Source of the DNA: Bradyrhizobium yuanmingense
GTDB taxonomy: Bacteria > Pseudomonadota > Alphaproteobacteria > Rhizobiales > Xanthobacteraceae
DNA length: 64,000 nt
Direction: 5' to 3'
NCBI RefSeq assembly: GCF_029167105.1
Contig: NZ_JARFML010000001.1
Location: 186,001-250,000 of the forward strand
Part shown: piece after piece, positions 35,383-44,066 of the stretch
Layout of the letters: every line of letters begins with the position of its first letter
Position numbering within the stretch: the stretch's first letter is position 1
Translations under genes and position numbers: made by a program
Notes under the pieces: model-generated
Told to the model about the DNA's origin: nothing
What the model saw: only the letters and a program-made list of their open reading frames with translations
The model's database searches: none

Positions 35383-35956
35383 TTGTGCTTGACTGCTACG
35401 GCCTGGCCGCGAAGCTTCTGCGCGGCTTTCAATCGGGATCGCGGTACGGATCATACGATCAGTGTAGAGGATATGCCTGTCAACCTGCCGACGCACGGAC
35501 ATGGGCAAGGCTACGCCGACGTCAAGTTCCTGATCCCCGGGCTGGTCCAGCCGGTTGGTATCCGCAAGGTTCATACTTCGCAACTGTCCGCAATTCGCTA
35601 CGCTTGCGCGGTCAGCATCGACGCCATTAACAGCCTGCCGACAACTATCGCGGAAATGACCTTGGCAATTTTGGGTGTCGCCGCGGCGGGTTCCACCGAG
35701 GCAGGCGGCGGCGCACTGATCGCCGGTCAAGAATAGCAGCAGGGACTATGCGTGGAAGGTGTCGCACAATGGGCGCAAGATCAACAGAGCCCTGCGCTGT
35801 AGCCAAGATACCGCAACCGATTGGTTCACGCTCTCGACACTGATTAGACGGCGCAGCGCGCCATTGATCCGGTATGTCATCTGCCGCTTCGGCTCGCTGG
35901 ATCCACCGACGGCGCCACCTTCCGTCACTTCAGCCTCTCCGGCAGCTGTACGATAG
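35383..35956 (+). pseudogene. Decayed TonB-dependent receptor fragment
   Basis: Several frames carry consecutive pieces of a TonB-dependent outer-membrane receptor: DMPVNLPTHGHGQGYADVKF then LIPGLVQ, a frame-shifted KG/GSYFATV piece, STEAGGGALIAGQE, a stop, then WKVSHNGRKINRALRCSQDT and RFGSLDP. These match the order of plug and early barrel motifs in such receptors, but the reading frame changes at least twice and stops intervene. The N-terminal signal and TonB box and most of the barrel are missing. It is a non-functional relic of a 700-800 residue protein. Confidence 0.6.
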
Positions 35957-36622
35957 TTTGCTCGGCGCACGCGACTAAGACGAGTACTCCTACGGTGCTC
36001 CTATCTTGTAGTTTTTTGCGTCTGCTCGCCTGTCGAGTTCAGAATCAATGAAATCAATGAGTTAGTAGGCGCCGTATGGTTCGAGACGCAGGGGGCGTCC
36101 ACCGTCAGATCCCGACTTGAACCGATGCCAATCGGTGGTTGCGTCTTCCCGATTTGAACCTACAACCGAATTGTCTCAGCGGCCTCATCTCGGACCCGCA
36201 GTACGAGGCAGGACCCTAAGCGCGCTTGGCTTCCATTTTACACGACATTGCCCGCTTTCGTACAATCTGCGTTGGCGACCGTTAAACACTTCTCGTCAAC
36301 GGCGTAAAGCAGCTTCTCGCTCAAGTCTCCCGAACTGCTTCATGCGAAGGAATGGATGAGATATCGTATGTTTTGGTGGTGTGGGGAAAAGCGGTAGCGC
36401 TCCCCCGCTACCAAACAATCCCGCTACCAATCTGGAATTTCCCGGCTAATCTACAATTTCGGCGTGTATTTTCGCGCCGTTAGTGCTGCGCATTCCTTAG
36501 GGATGACGTGGTTTGGCGGCGGTTTGACAAGATTCGTCGTAGCACCTTCACTCTCGACTGTACTCTCAGTGAATGTTTTCGACGATCGGCGCGACAGTTG
36601 ATTGGCTTGCAAAGGTTCTCTC
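35957..36622. other. Intergenic stretch before the nuclease-like island
   Basis: No gene is supported. The direct repeat CCCGCTACCAA occurs at 36404-36414 and 36420-36430, and GGTAGCG (36393-36399) pairs with CGCTACC (36406-36412). The DNA looks less GC-rich than the flanks from here to about 40.2 kb (by eye, not computed). No tRNA or integrase was seen. Confidence 0.5.
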
Positions 36623-37075
36623 ATGGAGACGAACAATTTTCAGCGGGTGGGGGCCGCTAGCAACACTGAGGTCGGGCGCGATTTTGAAGCTGCTGCTCAC
36701 ATTTTTTTCGACCAGAGTGGCATCAAACTGAGGCGTAGCTTTCCGGTCGAGATAGAATTTCGTGTCAAGAAAAGTCACAGCTTCGATTTTGGAAGCGAAG
36801 ACCCGCCGATTTTGGTGGAGTGCAAATCCTATACATGGACGTCCGGCGGTAACTCACCCAGCGCCAAAATCAAGGGACTGAATGAAGCGATGCTGCTGTT
36901 CAGCGTCGCGCCAGAACCATACCGCAAGATCCTTTTCGTTCTAAAACACCTTCACGAACGCAGACGCCTGAGCTTAGCGACTCACTACATCAAAAATCAC
37001 GCACATCTTTTTCCACCGGGCGTGGAAGTTTGGGAGTTTGATTTGGGTGGCTCGCACGCAGAGCGAATGTTCTAA
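36623..37075 (+). CDS. PD-(D/E)XK nuclease-like protein
   Basis: This 150-residue protein starts with METNNFQRVG and carries GRDFEAAAHIFF, then SFDFGSEDPPILVECKSYTW, which fits the PD-(D/E)XK nuclease core: Glu24 in helix 1, Asp55, and Glu66-Cys-Lys68 in a hydrophobic strand. Such domains occur in restriction, repair and phage-defence enzymes. AAAGG lies 7 bases before the ATG at 36623; an in-frame TTG at 36602 is less likely. It is the first of a set of unusual genes reaching 40.2 kb. The family is not one I can name, and DNA or RNA cleavage is an inference from the motif. Confidence 0.65.
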   Translation: METNNFQRVGAASNTEVGRDFEAAAHIFFDQSGIKLRRSFPVEIEFRVKKSHSFDFGSEDPPILVECKSYTWTSGGNSPSAKIKGLNEAMLLFSVAPEPYRKILFVLKHLHERRRLSLATHYIKNHAHLFPPGVEVWEFDLGGSHAERMF

Positions 37076-37178
37076 AATCTCACGGCCAAAAATTGCAAGG
37101 GCTGCTGAGTAAATCGAAAGCTGGCCGTCATAGAATTCATTCGTCACAAGCCGGATAGAGCGAGCAGGAGTGGTTGTT

Positions 37179-37445
37179 ATGGGAATGCCAGAAGAGCCGT
37201 ACTACACGCTTATAGTGGAAACTTACTATGAGTCTGGATCCGGCTTGCATGGTGATATTCATGTGCGCTGCATTGAGGGGCAGCAATTTCCTCAATCGCT
37301 CCGCATTCGATCTCCGAGAGAGATGCGGCGCAGTTATCCAATTGGAACACGCTTCCGCATCTATGCGAAGCTAACCGATAGGGAGGGAGGAAACCAGTTC
37401 CTGCACACCCACCACAACTGGCCCTATGAAGTTCTGAAGGATTAG
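37179..37445 (+). CDS. Small hypothetical protein
   Basis: This 88-residue protein begins MPEEPYYTLIVETYYESGSG after the initial MG. It is rich in Tyr and Arg and probably mostly beta strand, ending with TRFRIYAKLTDREGG and LHTHHNWPYEVL. I do not recognise the family. CAGGAG lies about 9 bases upstream of the ATG at 37179; GTG at 37170 is an alternative. It lies between a nuclease-like gene and an oxygenase/HEPN-like pair, on the same strand. The protein has no signal peptide, membrane segment or cysteines arranged for metal binding. Confidence 0.6.
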   Translation: MGMPEEPYYTLIVETYYESGSGLHGDIHVRCIEGQQFPQSLRIRSPREMRRSYPIGTRFRIYAKLTDREGGNQFLHTHHNWPYEVLKD

Positions 37446-37523
37446 GATTCCGGATGGGATCTCGGTGGGCCAGCTTAGTTTTCCTATTCTGCCTACAGGC
37501 CAGCTTGGCTGGAGCAGCAAATC

Positions 37524-38216
37524 ATGATTCTAAGTCGGCATAAGCTGCATCAGCTCGGCCTGATAGCTTCAATCAAAGATAACGTTATTAGACACGGTTA
37601 TGCCTTTGTCCCGGAATACCGTCCGGACGAGCCGATAGTTTCGATTGCACATGCGCTTGGCCGGCCATTGGCTCTATGGCAGAACCGATTAGTTCAAGAG
37701 CTAATCCCACGGCCGATTGCGCCGCCAAATACCTATAGCGGAATCTTTGGTCTGCAACGCTTTCCGCTTCATACCGATCTTGCTCATTGGCGTCTACCGC
37801 CTCCCTATCTCCTGCTTCGATGCGTCAAGGGCTATGCAGAGGTCCCAACTCAAATCGTAGATGGTCGTACCCTCATCGAGGCTATTTCCCAAGATATCCT
37901 GACGAGAGCCATTGTTAAGCCGCGCCGCCCTCAAAACGGCTCGCTTATTCTACTCCGGCTTTGCGAGTTCGTTGACGAGCGGTACTGCTTTAGATGGGAC
38001 GAAGTATTCCTCAGGCCGGCCAGCAGGGTTGGTGATGTCGCCAGCAAAGCAATCCGGGCGCTACTTAATTCGAGCGAACCTTCATCTATCCCCCTGGTGC
38101 AGGCCGGCGACATGCTTTTGGTTGATAACTGGCGGATATTACACGGTCGTTCGCCAATCCCTGCAGGTCGGGAAGACCGGAAGATCGAAAGAATATACTT
38201 GGAGCGACTGCATTGA
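37524..38216 (+). CDS. TauD/TfdA-like 2-oxoglutarate/Fe(II) oxygenase
   Basis: This 230-residue protein shows the 2-His-1-carboxylate facial triad of 2OG/Fe(II) oxygenases: His83-Thr-Asp85 in FPLHTDLAHWRLPPPYLLL and distal His207 in LLVDNWRILHGRSPI, with a following Arg (216 or 219) that could bind 2-oxoglutarate. The pattern HTDxAxxxxPPxxLxLxC is typical of the TauD/clavaminate-synthase branch. At 230 residues it is shorter than TauD (about 280). The HEPN-like gene starts on its stop codon (TTGA overlap), so the two are co-translated and probably act together. The substrate is unknown; small molecule, nucleotide or protein is possible. Confidence 0.75.
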   Translation: MILSRHKLHQLGLIASIKDNVIRHGYAFVPEYRPDEPIVSIAHALGRPLALWQNRLVQELIPRPIAPPNTYSGIFGLQRFPLHTDLAHWRLPPPYLLLRCVKGYAEVPTQIVDGRTLIEAISQDILTRAIVKPRRPQNGSLILLRLCEFVDERYCFRWDEVFLRPASRVGDVASKAIRALLNSSEPSSIPLVQAGDMLLVDNWRILHGRSPIPAGREDRKIERIYLERLH

Positions 38217-39166
38217 AGAAGACAGTTCTGCCGAACGCGACACCACCAACGTGGGATGCCAGTGCTCTCTACCTCAAGGCGGAGCGTTATGTTCAGCACA
38301 TGAGCGCTCTTGATAGCGACGAATGGGAGTATGCGCTGTGGTCGAGTCTTTCACTGGAGTTCCTAGCACGTGCGGCTCTGGCCAATGTTAGTCCCGCGCT
38401 CTTGGCGGATACAGAAAAGAGTTGGGCGAGTCTCTATCATGCATTGGGATTTGCTCCTCTTGAAGAGCGATTTGCGCCAAAGTCCATCGTAGTCAGTGAG
38501 GTATTCAAACGCCTCACCGCCATTCTTCAGGACTTCACGAAGGAGCACGAGAGTTTCGGCATCCAGCATACCGGCCGACGCAATACTGAATTGCACTCAG
38601 GCGATCTCGCGTTCGAAGGAATCAAAAGCTCAGTCTGGCAGCCACGCTTCTATCAGACTTGCAAGGTTCTTCTCGATTCAATGGGGATGACTCTCCGAGA
38701 TTTTCTCGGCGACGATGAAGCAAAAGTGGCTGAACAGCTAATCAGTGCCGCGGCTGATGACAGCGCTAAAGCTGTAAAGGGGGAAGTCGAGGCCCATAAA
38801 AAGGTTTGGCTTGCAAAGGGAGAACAAGAACGAGCAACCCTGAGCGCACAAGCCTCAGTTTGGGCGTCAAGACTCGATGGGCACAGGGTGGACTGCCCCG
38901 CCTGCGCCTCGAAAGCATTGGTTGTCGGTGCAGCTGTCTCAGCGCCCGTGCAGCGGCTCGAGGATGGCGAAATAATCGAGACGCAGGAATATCTACCCAA
39001 CCAATTCGAGTGCATAGCTTGTGGCTTGAAAGTTGCCGGACTTTCGCGCTTGGCGGTCATCGGCCTCAGTGATCGTTATAAGAAGACCCAAGTCTATGAT
39101 GCCTCCGAGTACTATGCTCCCGAGGATGATTATGTCGGTTACGAGGACGATAACAACGAGTACTAA
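38213..39166 (+). CDS. Protein with HEPN-like Rx4H motif and C-terminal zinc ribbon
   Basis: This 317-residue protein starts with TTG overlapping the oxygenase stop. The N-terminal half is helical (EYALWSSLSLEFLARAALAN) and contains GRRNTELHSG, in which Arg123-x4-His128 fits the catalytic Rx4-6H motif of HEPN ribonucleases. A helical, Ala/Lys-rich linker (about 165-220) leads to a zinc ribbon with Cys228-Pro-Ala-Cys231 and Cys267-Ile-Ala-Cys270, and an acidic Tyr-rich tail. HEPN proteins are frequent RNA-cutting effectors in toxin and phage-defence systems. The HEPN call is by motif only and needs structure prediction. Confidence 0.6.
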   Translation: MKKTVLPNATPPTWDASALYLKAERYVQHMSALDSDEWEYALWSSLSLEFLARAALANVSPALLADTEKSWASLYHALGFAPLEERFAPKSIVVSEVFKRLTAILQDFTKEHESFGIQHTGRRNTELHSGDLAFEGIKSSVWQPRFYQTCKVLLDSMGMTLRDFLGDDEAKVAEQLISAAADDSAKAVKGEVEAHKKVWLAKGEQERATLSAQASVWASRLDGHRVDCPACASKALVVGAAVSAPVQRLEDGEIIETQEYLPNQFECIACGLKVAGLSRLAVIGLSDRYKKTQVYDASEYYAPEDDYVGYEDDNNEY

Positions 39167-39187
39167 AAGTCTTGAACTTGACCTCAT

Positions 39188-40183
39188 CTAAAATGGAAGG
39201 TCGCTCTCCTCTGGAGAGACTCCCGATTGGATAACCCCACTCGGTAGTGGTAAATTGCTGACTACGTAAAGGTTGATGATGTCTTCGCGATCCATGAATA
39301 GAATCTGACTGCGTTTTGACGCATCGAGCTTGTTGCCAAGCCAATTCCTTGCCGCCTTAGTAATTTCACCGCCCGCGATAATAAATGCATGATCGACTAG
39401 AACGCGCTTTCCAATCTCCGGATCGAATACCTCATGACCTAGCATCATCGTCGCCTGGTTGAGAATCTCGGCTACATTGGAAGTGGACGCTTTGCTAACG
39501 CCAGATGTGTCGAGCTTGCCCCGTTTTACTTGCATACCAAAATACAATACATGCTGTGTGGGTAGGGTGAATTTCATCCACGCGTCCTTGCCATATTCGA
39601 GTTGCTTGTCCTTATGTCCAGCGGCTGTGACTCGATGGAAGCCTAGTTGCCGGAGGAGCGGGAGAAGCATCTCTTCAATCAGTATGTCTTCCGACGCTGC
39701 ATCTAAAAAAGCTGTGAGTTGCTCGCGTCGCCTGAGCTCTGCTGCTGTGAAAGGGCGGTGCGGGTTAGGGCTCGGCGTCGCAATCGCTCCTGTCGCTATG
39801 TTTCGCAAATAGCATTGCTTGTCCTCCGAATAGAACGCCTCAAATCGTTCCCTTGATAACGCAGTGTTCAGCATCGACAATGCTCCTGGTCTGTCGGCAC
39901 CTTCGTTCTTCGCATTTGATTGATCCATGAGCACTCGGATCACGCGGCAGAATATTTCAGGAGGAAAGTTCGGGCTTGGCTGTGGCCCCGCTAGAATGTC
40001 CTTCAATGTCTGGGCTACCCAATAGTTGCGGGTTGATCCATCGTGCGCATAGTCAGTGTCGCAATCGTAAAAGAACTCGGTCAGGCGGCTGCTACTCCGA
40101 TACTCAAAAAAGCTCTCTTCGTCGTTGAAATTTCCGCAGATCATGTCGGCGATCTGCATGAGCGTCCGTTGCTTAAATTCCAT
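39188..40183 (-). CDS. Mrr-like PD-(D/E)XK nuclease-like protein
   Basis: This 331-residue protein has a C-terminal part with LIEEMLLPLLRQLGF (about 168-182), GKDAWMKF with Asp200, and FGMQVKRGKLD with Gln218-Val-Lys220, matching the D...QxK variant of the PD-(D/E)XK nuclease fold seen in Mrr-type restriction enzymes. The N-terminal 65 residues (YRSSSRLTEFFYDCDTDY, HDGSTRNYWVAQTL) form a separate helical domain that I have the impression of seeing at the N-terminus of abortive-infection proteins; this is unverified. It converges with the HEPN-like gene, leaving 21 bases between stops, and belongs to the same unusual island. Confidence 0.65.
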   Translation of the reverse strand: MEFKQRTLMQIADMICGNFNDEESFFEYRSSSRLTEFFYDCDTDYAHDGSTRNYWVAQTLKDILAGPQPSPNFPPEIFCRVIRVLMDQSNAKNEGADRPGALSMLNTALSRERFEAFYSEDKQCYLRNIATGAIATPSPNPHRPFTAAELRRREQLTAFLDAASEDILIEEMLLPLLRQLGFHRVTAAGHKDKQLEYGKDAWMKFTLPTQHVLYFGMQVKRGKLDTSGVSKASTSNVAEILNQATMMLGHEVFDPEIGKRVLVDHAFIIAGGEITKAARNWLGNKLDASKRSQILFMDREDIINLYVVSNLPLPSGVIQSGVSPEESDLPF

Positions 40184-41225
40184 CGGGCTGACTCAATGCG
40201 GCTCGGATTGTTGATTGTAAGCCGAAAGATACAGTAGTTTGCGATCGGAAACATTCATTTCCGCGCGCTATTATTGGGGACCCGACTGCTGGGCCTTTCG
40301 TCTCGGGCAAAACACCCCCGTCAACCCCTCCCCACAAAAATATTCCCCTTTACCGAAATTCTGAAATCCCGTATATCCCGCCCATCCCGGCTCATCCTGA
40401 GGGGCGATCGCGTCGTCGTCTTGATCGCGAGCCGGGCTTGCGGTGGACGCGGCAGCGTCGGGCGCGAAAGGTGCGGGCAGGGAGGGTAGTCCCCGGTGAG
40501 CTCGCGGCCGCGCGCGGACGAACGGCGCTGCTAGGTCTCGTCTCGTCTTGCAAGTTTCCGGCGCTGTCGACGGTGTCAGGGAATACTGCGGCGAAATGGC
40601 GGGCCGTGCGTACGGCAAAACCGTGTGGTCCTGGCCGTCGTTGCTACGGTCAAGCTCTTGCGGAGGCGGCTCTCGCGTCAACCGGCGCGAAAGCCGGTGA
40701 ATTCCGCGAGCGCGAGGGAGGCCAGAAGGAACTCGGCTCCCGGGAGAGCGCGGCATAAGCCGTCCGACCATCGCGCAGGGAAGGCCGAGTGATCGGCACC
40801 ACCTGTATGCTGCTGTGCGGTTCTTCTGCGTGTGCAATTTGCGCAGCAGACCGCGGGTGCGATGTCAGCACCCGGCCTTCCCTGCGCCCTCTTGGCTTTC
40901 AGAGGGGCGAAACATCCGGCAAAGCTCGGGCGAAATCAGCCGCGAGGCTGCGAAGGCGTGTCTGTGATGCGAAGCGCTGTCAGGTCCCACGACGCTGCCC
41001 TTCACTCCCTCGGCGCGGGCGCCATGTCCGTGGCGGATCATGCTGGAGACAAGGACGAGAACCTCGACCGCTCACGCCGACTTATGCTTGAATACTGATT
41101 TGACCTGCCGTCGCGCCGGTCCTCGAAGGTTTGCTCGGGAAGCAAGCGACCGGTTCTGTGATCACCATCACAGGTGTGGCCGCCTTCCCCATCTATACTG
41201 CCGGCTCGGAGGCAGGGTGGCGACC
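40184..41225. other. Long intergenic region containing a dispersed repeat
   Basis: No protein gene is supported. From about 40390 to 40960 the sequence matches my memory of a long dispersed intergenic element of Bradyrhizobium and relatives, and its right part has a second copy in this window (54030-54177). Open frames across it are the repeat-derived kind often mis-annotated. The last 150 bases lead into the caspase-like gene. Confidence 0.55.
40811..40955. repeat. Dispersed intergenic repeat, copy A
   Basis: This copy shares GCGCAGCAGACCGCGGGTGC and TGCGCCCTCTTGGCTTTCAG plus AAGCTCGGGCGAAA with copy B at 54030-54177, same orientation, with scattered differences. The order and spacing of the shared blocks are conserved. 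Confidence 0.8.
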
Positions 41226-42938
41226 ATGCGGAATCGGATTGCACTGGTTTTCAGTTTGTTTTTTTTCACTTCTCTGGCAGCCGCTGATCGTGCGGCCGCA
41301 GACGATCGGACCATCTGCGCGCAGCGCGGCCATGAAGACCGCATCGCCGCGTGCTCGCGGCTGATCGCAAAGAGCGGTGGGCGCGACGCCGTGGCGTTCG
41401 ACAATCGCGGTGCCGAATATGGCGACAAGGGCGACTACGATCGCGCAATCTCCGATTTCAGCGAGGCCATCCGCATCGATCCGAAATACGCGCTTGCCTG
41501 GCAGCATCGCGGCGCCGCCCTGCTTCGCCGGAACGAGGTGGATCGGGCCATCGCCGACTTGACCCAGTCGATCCGGCTCGATGCAAACAATCTGAACGCC
41601 TTGAACGACCGCGGCATGGCCTATGCCGCTGCAGGTGATTCCGAGCGCGCGCTCTCGGATTACAACGCAGCGATCCGCATCAATCCGAGGTTCAAGTTCG
41701 CCTACTTCAATCGGGGGCGGCTCTATGCCGGCAAGGGCGACCATACCCGGGCGATCGCCGAATATTCCGAGGTCATCCGCATTGACCCGACCTACGGTTA
41801 TGCGTTCAACAATCGCGGACTGTCCTATCGGGACACCGGCCAGTCCGATCGTGCCGTGGCCGATTTCAGCGAGGCGATCCGGCTTTTGCCGAGGACGACG
41901 CTGGCCTACAACAACCGCGGCGACATCTATCTCCTTCAGGGCAGGTACGATCAAGCCCTCGCCGATTTCAATCAGTCGCTGCGCAATGATCCGCAACACC
42001 AAAGCGCGCTGGTGAACCGCGGAATGGTGTTCGAGAAGCTGGGTGAGGTCGCAAAGGCCCGCGCCGACTTCAACGCAGCTCTGGCTGCCCCGCAGAAGTA
42101 CGACAGCGCGAAATGGGCGATGGACAAGGCGCGCGAACGCCTCGCCGCGCTGGACGATACGTCCATCAAGACCGTTCCCCCCACCACCGCGCCGGTTGTC
42201 GCGCTGCCGGGACCGTCAAGTCGAAATGACAGGCGCATCGCGCTCGTGGTCGGAAACTCCGCTTATGAGAATGTCGCAGCGCTCGCCAATCCGGCGCGCG
42301 ATGCGGCGCTCGTCGCCGAAACGCTCAAGCTCACCGGATTCGATTCCGTCACGCTGCTGACCGATCTGCGCAAGGATGCGTTGACCGCGGCACTGCGCGA
42401 CTTTGCAAGGCAGGCGGAAATCGCCGACTGGGCGATGGTGTATTACGCCGGTCACGGCATGGAGGTCGGCGGCGTCAACTATCTGATCCCGATCGACGCG
42501 AAGATCGCCTCCGACCGCGACGTCAGCTTCGAAGCCGTGGCGCTGGACCAGGTGTTGAACGCGGCGGAACGCGCCAAGCGGCTGCGCCTCATCGTCCTCG
42601 ATGCCTGCCGCGACAATCCCTTCGCCAACCAGATGAAGCGCACCATGACGCTGGCGTCGCGTTCGGTGTCGCGCGGCCTTGCGGCGATCGAGCCCGAGGC
42701 AGGCACGCTGGTGGTGTATGCCGCCAAGGACGGAGAGATGGCGCTCGACGGAGAGGGCAGGAACAGCCCGTTCGCCACGGCGTTCGTCAACAACATGCGC
42801 AAGCCCGGTCTCGAGGTGCGCCGGCTGTTCGACGTCGTGCGTGACGATGTCATGGAGGCGACCAATCGTGCACAAAAGCCATTCAGCTACGGATCGGTCT
42901 CGGGCCGGCAGGATTTTTACTTCGTTGCCGGGAAATGA
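41226..42938 (+). CDS. TPR-repeat caspase-like (peptidase C14) protein
   Basis: This 570-residue protein has a signal peptide (LVFSLFFFTSLAAADRAAAD), then seven tetratricopeptide repeats (about residues 55-295; each like AFDNRGAEYGDKGDYDRAI). The C-terminal caspase-like domain has the catalytic dyad His410 in VYYAGHGMEVGG and Cys461 in LIVLDACRDNPF. The ATG at 41226 is the first Met before the signal. Bacterial caspase-like proteins of this periplasmic layout are frequent in Bradyrhizobium. Role unknown; the TPRs suggest partner binding. It stands alone between non-coding regions. Confidence 0.88.
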   Translation: MRNRIALVFSLFFFTSLAAADRAAADDRTICAQRGHEDRIAACSRLIAKSGGRDAVAFDNRGAEYGDKGDYDRAISDFSEAIRIDPKYALAWQHRGAALLRRNEVDRAIADLTQSIRLDANNLNALNDRGMAYAAAGDSERALSDYNAAIRINPRFKFAYFNRGRLYAGKGDHTRAIAEYSEVIRIDPTYGYAFNNRGLSYRDTGQSDRAVADFSEAIRLLPRTTLAYNNRGDIYLLQGRYDQALADFNQSLRNDPQHQSALVNRGMVFEKLGEVAKARADFNAALAAPQKYDSAKWAMDKARERLAALDDTSIKTVPPTTAPVVALPGPSSRNDRRIALVVGNSAYENVAALANPARDAALVAETLKLTGFDSVTLLTDLRKDALTAALRDFARQAEIADWAMVYYAGHGMEVGGVNYLIPIDAKIASDRDVSFEAVALDQVLNAAERAKRLRLIVLDACRDNPFANQMKRTMTLASRSVSRGLAAIEPEAGTLVVYAAKDGEMALDGEGRNSPFATAFVNNMRKPGLEVRRLFDVVRDDVMEATNRAQKPFSYGSVSGRQDFYFVAGK

Positions 42939-43610
42939 GACGCAAGGCTTTGGCTGTCGCGGGAAAGCGAGCCTCTGGTTCGCAGGCAAGACGTAGGTCA
43001 CCGCCAACGGCCTAGATGGAATGTTGACCACCGGCCCTGATACCTGGCTGCGAACGCTCCACTGCTGAAGGAGCAACGAACAGCAGAAGCGCATCATCCG
43101 GAAGATGGAAATCCGCTGCCATCGCCTTCAGACCGACCGCGCTTCGTCGGCGGAGATCAAGTTGTTGGGTCGGTGGCCCAATTCTTGCACCAAACAGGTG
43201 ACAACAGAGGGCGAGAGTTGGATTTGAAAGTCCTGATTCAAAGTGTCGGCAATTGGTGCGCGAAGGTCTGGCGCGGGATCAACGATTCCGTCAAGCACGT
43301 CCCAATGCACTAATCGCAGGCGAGCCGAAGCTGGCAGCTCGAGGCTGCAAGCGTTTCCGGCTGCACATCGTGCGGTTCATTTGGCCGTTTACTGCTGATC
43401 GTCTTCGATGTGCCGTCTCGCGCGTCTCCGCGGCGATGTCCATGTTTGATGCCGGCTTCGCCGCCATACCGAAATCCGTCGAAGCGCATAGTTTCTTTTG
43501 ATTTCTGCTGCGAGGAAACGCTCTCTAAGCTTTTGATCGCGCGCGGGGGCGGGCGTCATGTTTACCCTGAGCGATACCGATTTCCCTGCGACAGATGAGA
43601 AAGCGCGGTC
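42939..43610. other. Intergenic stretch, no gene recognised
   Basis: I see nothing supportable. Short open frames on both strands (60-80 codons) lack start signals and family patterns. The right end should carry the promoter of the AroQ-like/dehydrogenase pair, but no boxes were assigned. Confidence 0.45.
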
Positions 43611-44066
43611 ATGACCTCTGCCACGGTTTATTTCCTGAATGGTCCCAATGCGAATCTCTACGGGCTCGACAAGAGCGGCACCTATGGCCGGGAGAGTTTC
43701 GTCTCCATCAAGAAGCGCTGTGAAGATCACGCGGCGTCACTTGGCCTGACCGTCGATTTCCGTCAGTCCAATCACGAGGGCACTTTGGTGGACTGGATCC
43801 AGGAGGCGAGGGAGAAGGCGGAGGGCATCGTCATCAATGCGGCCGGGCTGACTTATTCCTCCGTCCCGATCCTCGATGCCTTGCTCGCTTTCGAGGGCCC
43901 CATCATCGAGGCGCATATGAGCAATATCTGGAAGCGTGAGCCGTTTCGTCATCACTCCTATGTTTCGCGAGCGGCGACGGGCGTGATCGCAGGGCTCGGT
44001 GCGCTTGGCTATGAACTGGCATTGACGGCGGTGTCGCGCCTGATCGCCGAAAAGGCCGCCCGATGA
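43611..44066 (+). CDS. Type II dehydroquinase-like protein with altered active site
   Basis: This 151-residue protein is clearly in the type II 3-dehydroquinate dehydratase family: FLNGPNANLYG, HEGTLVDWIQEA, HMSNIWKREPFRHHSY and GVIAGLGALGYELAL. Compared with the M. tuberculosis enzyme (from memory), Tyr24, His101 and Arg112 are kept (here Tyr25, His102, Arg113), but catalytic Arg19 aligns with Asp20 and His81 with Tyr82. It may therefore act on another substrate or have low activity, so I give no aroQ symbol. Its stop overlaps the next gene (ATGA), a 2-hydroxyacid dehydrogenase, in a catabolic neighbourhood. Confidence 0.82.
   Translation: MTSATVYFLNGPNANLYGLDKSGTYGRESFVSIKKRCEDHAASLGLTVDFRQSNHEGTLVDWIQEAREKAEGIVINAAGLTYSSVPILDALLAFEGPIIEAHMSNIWKREPFRHHSYVSRAATGVIAGLGALGYELALTAVSRLIAEKAAR

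Noticed and set aside
36060..36200. Segment with GGTTCGAGACGC and GATTTGAACC that resembles tRNA T-arm pieces
   Set aside because: No acceptor or anticodon stems could be built around it, so a tRNA or attachment site is not supported.
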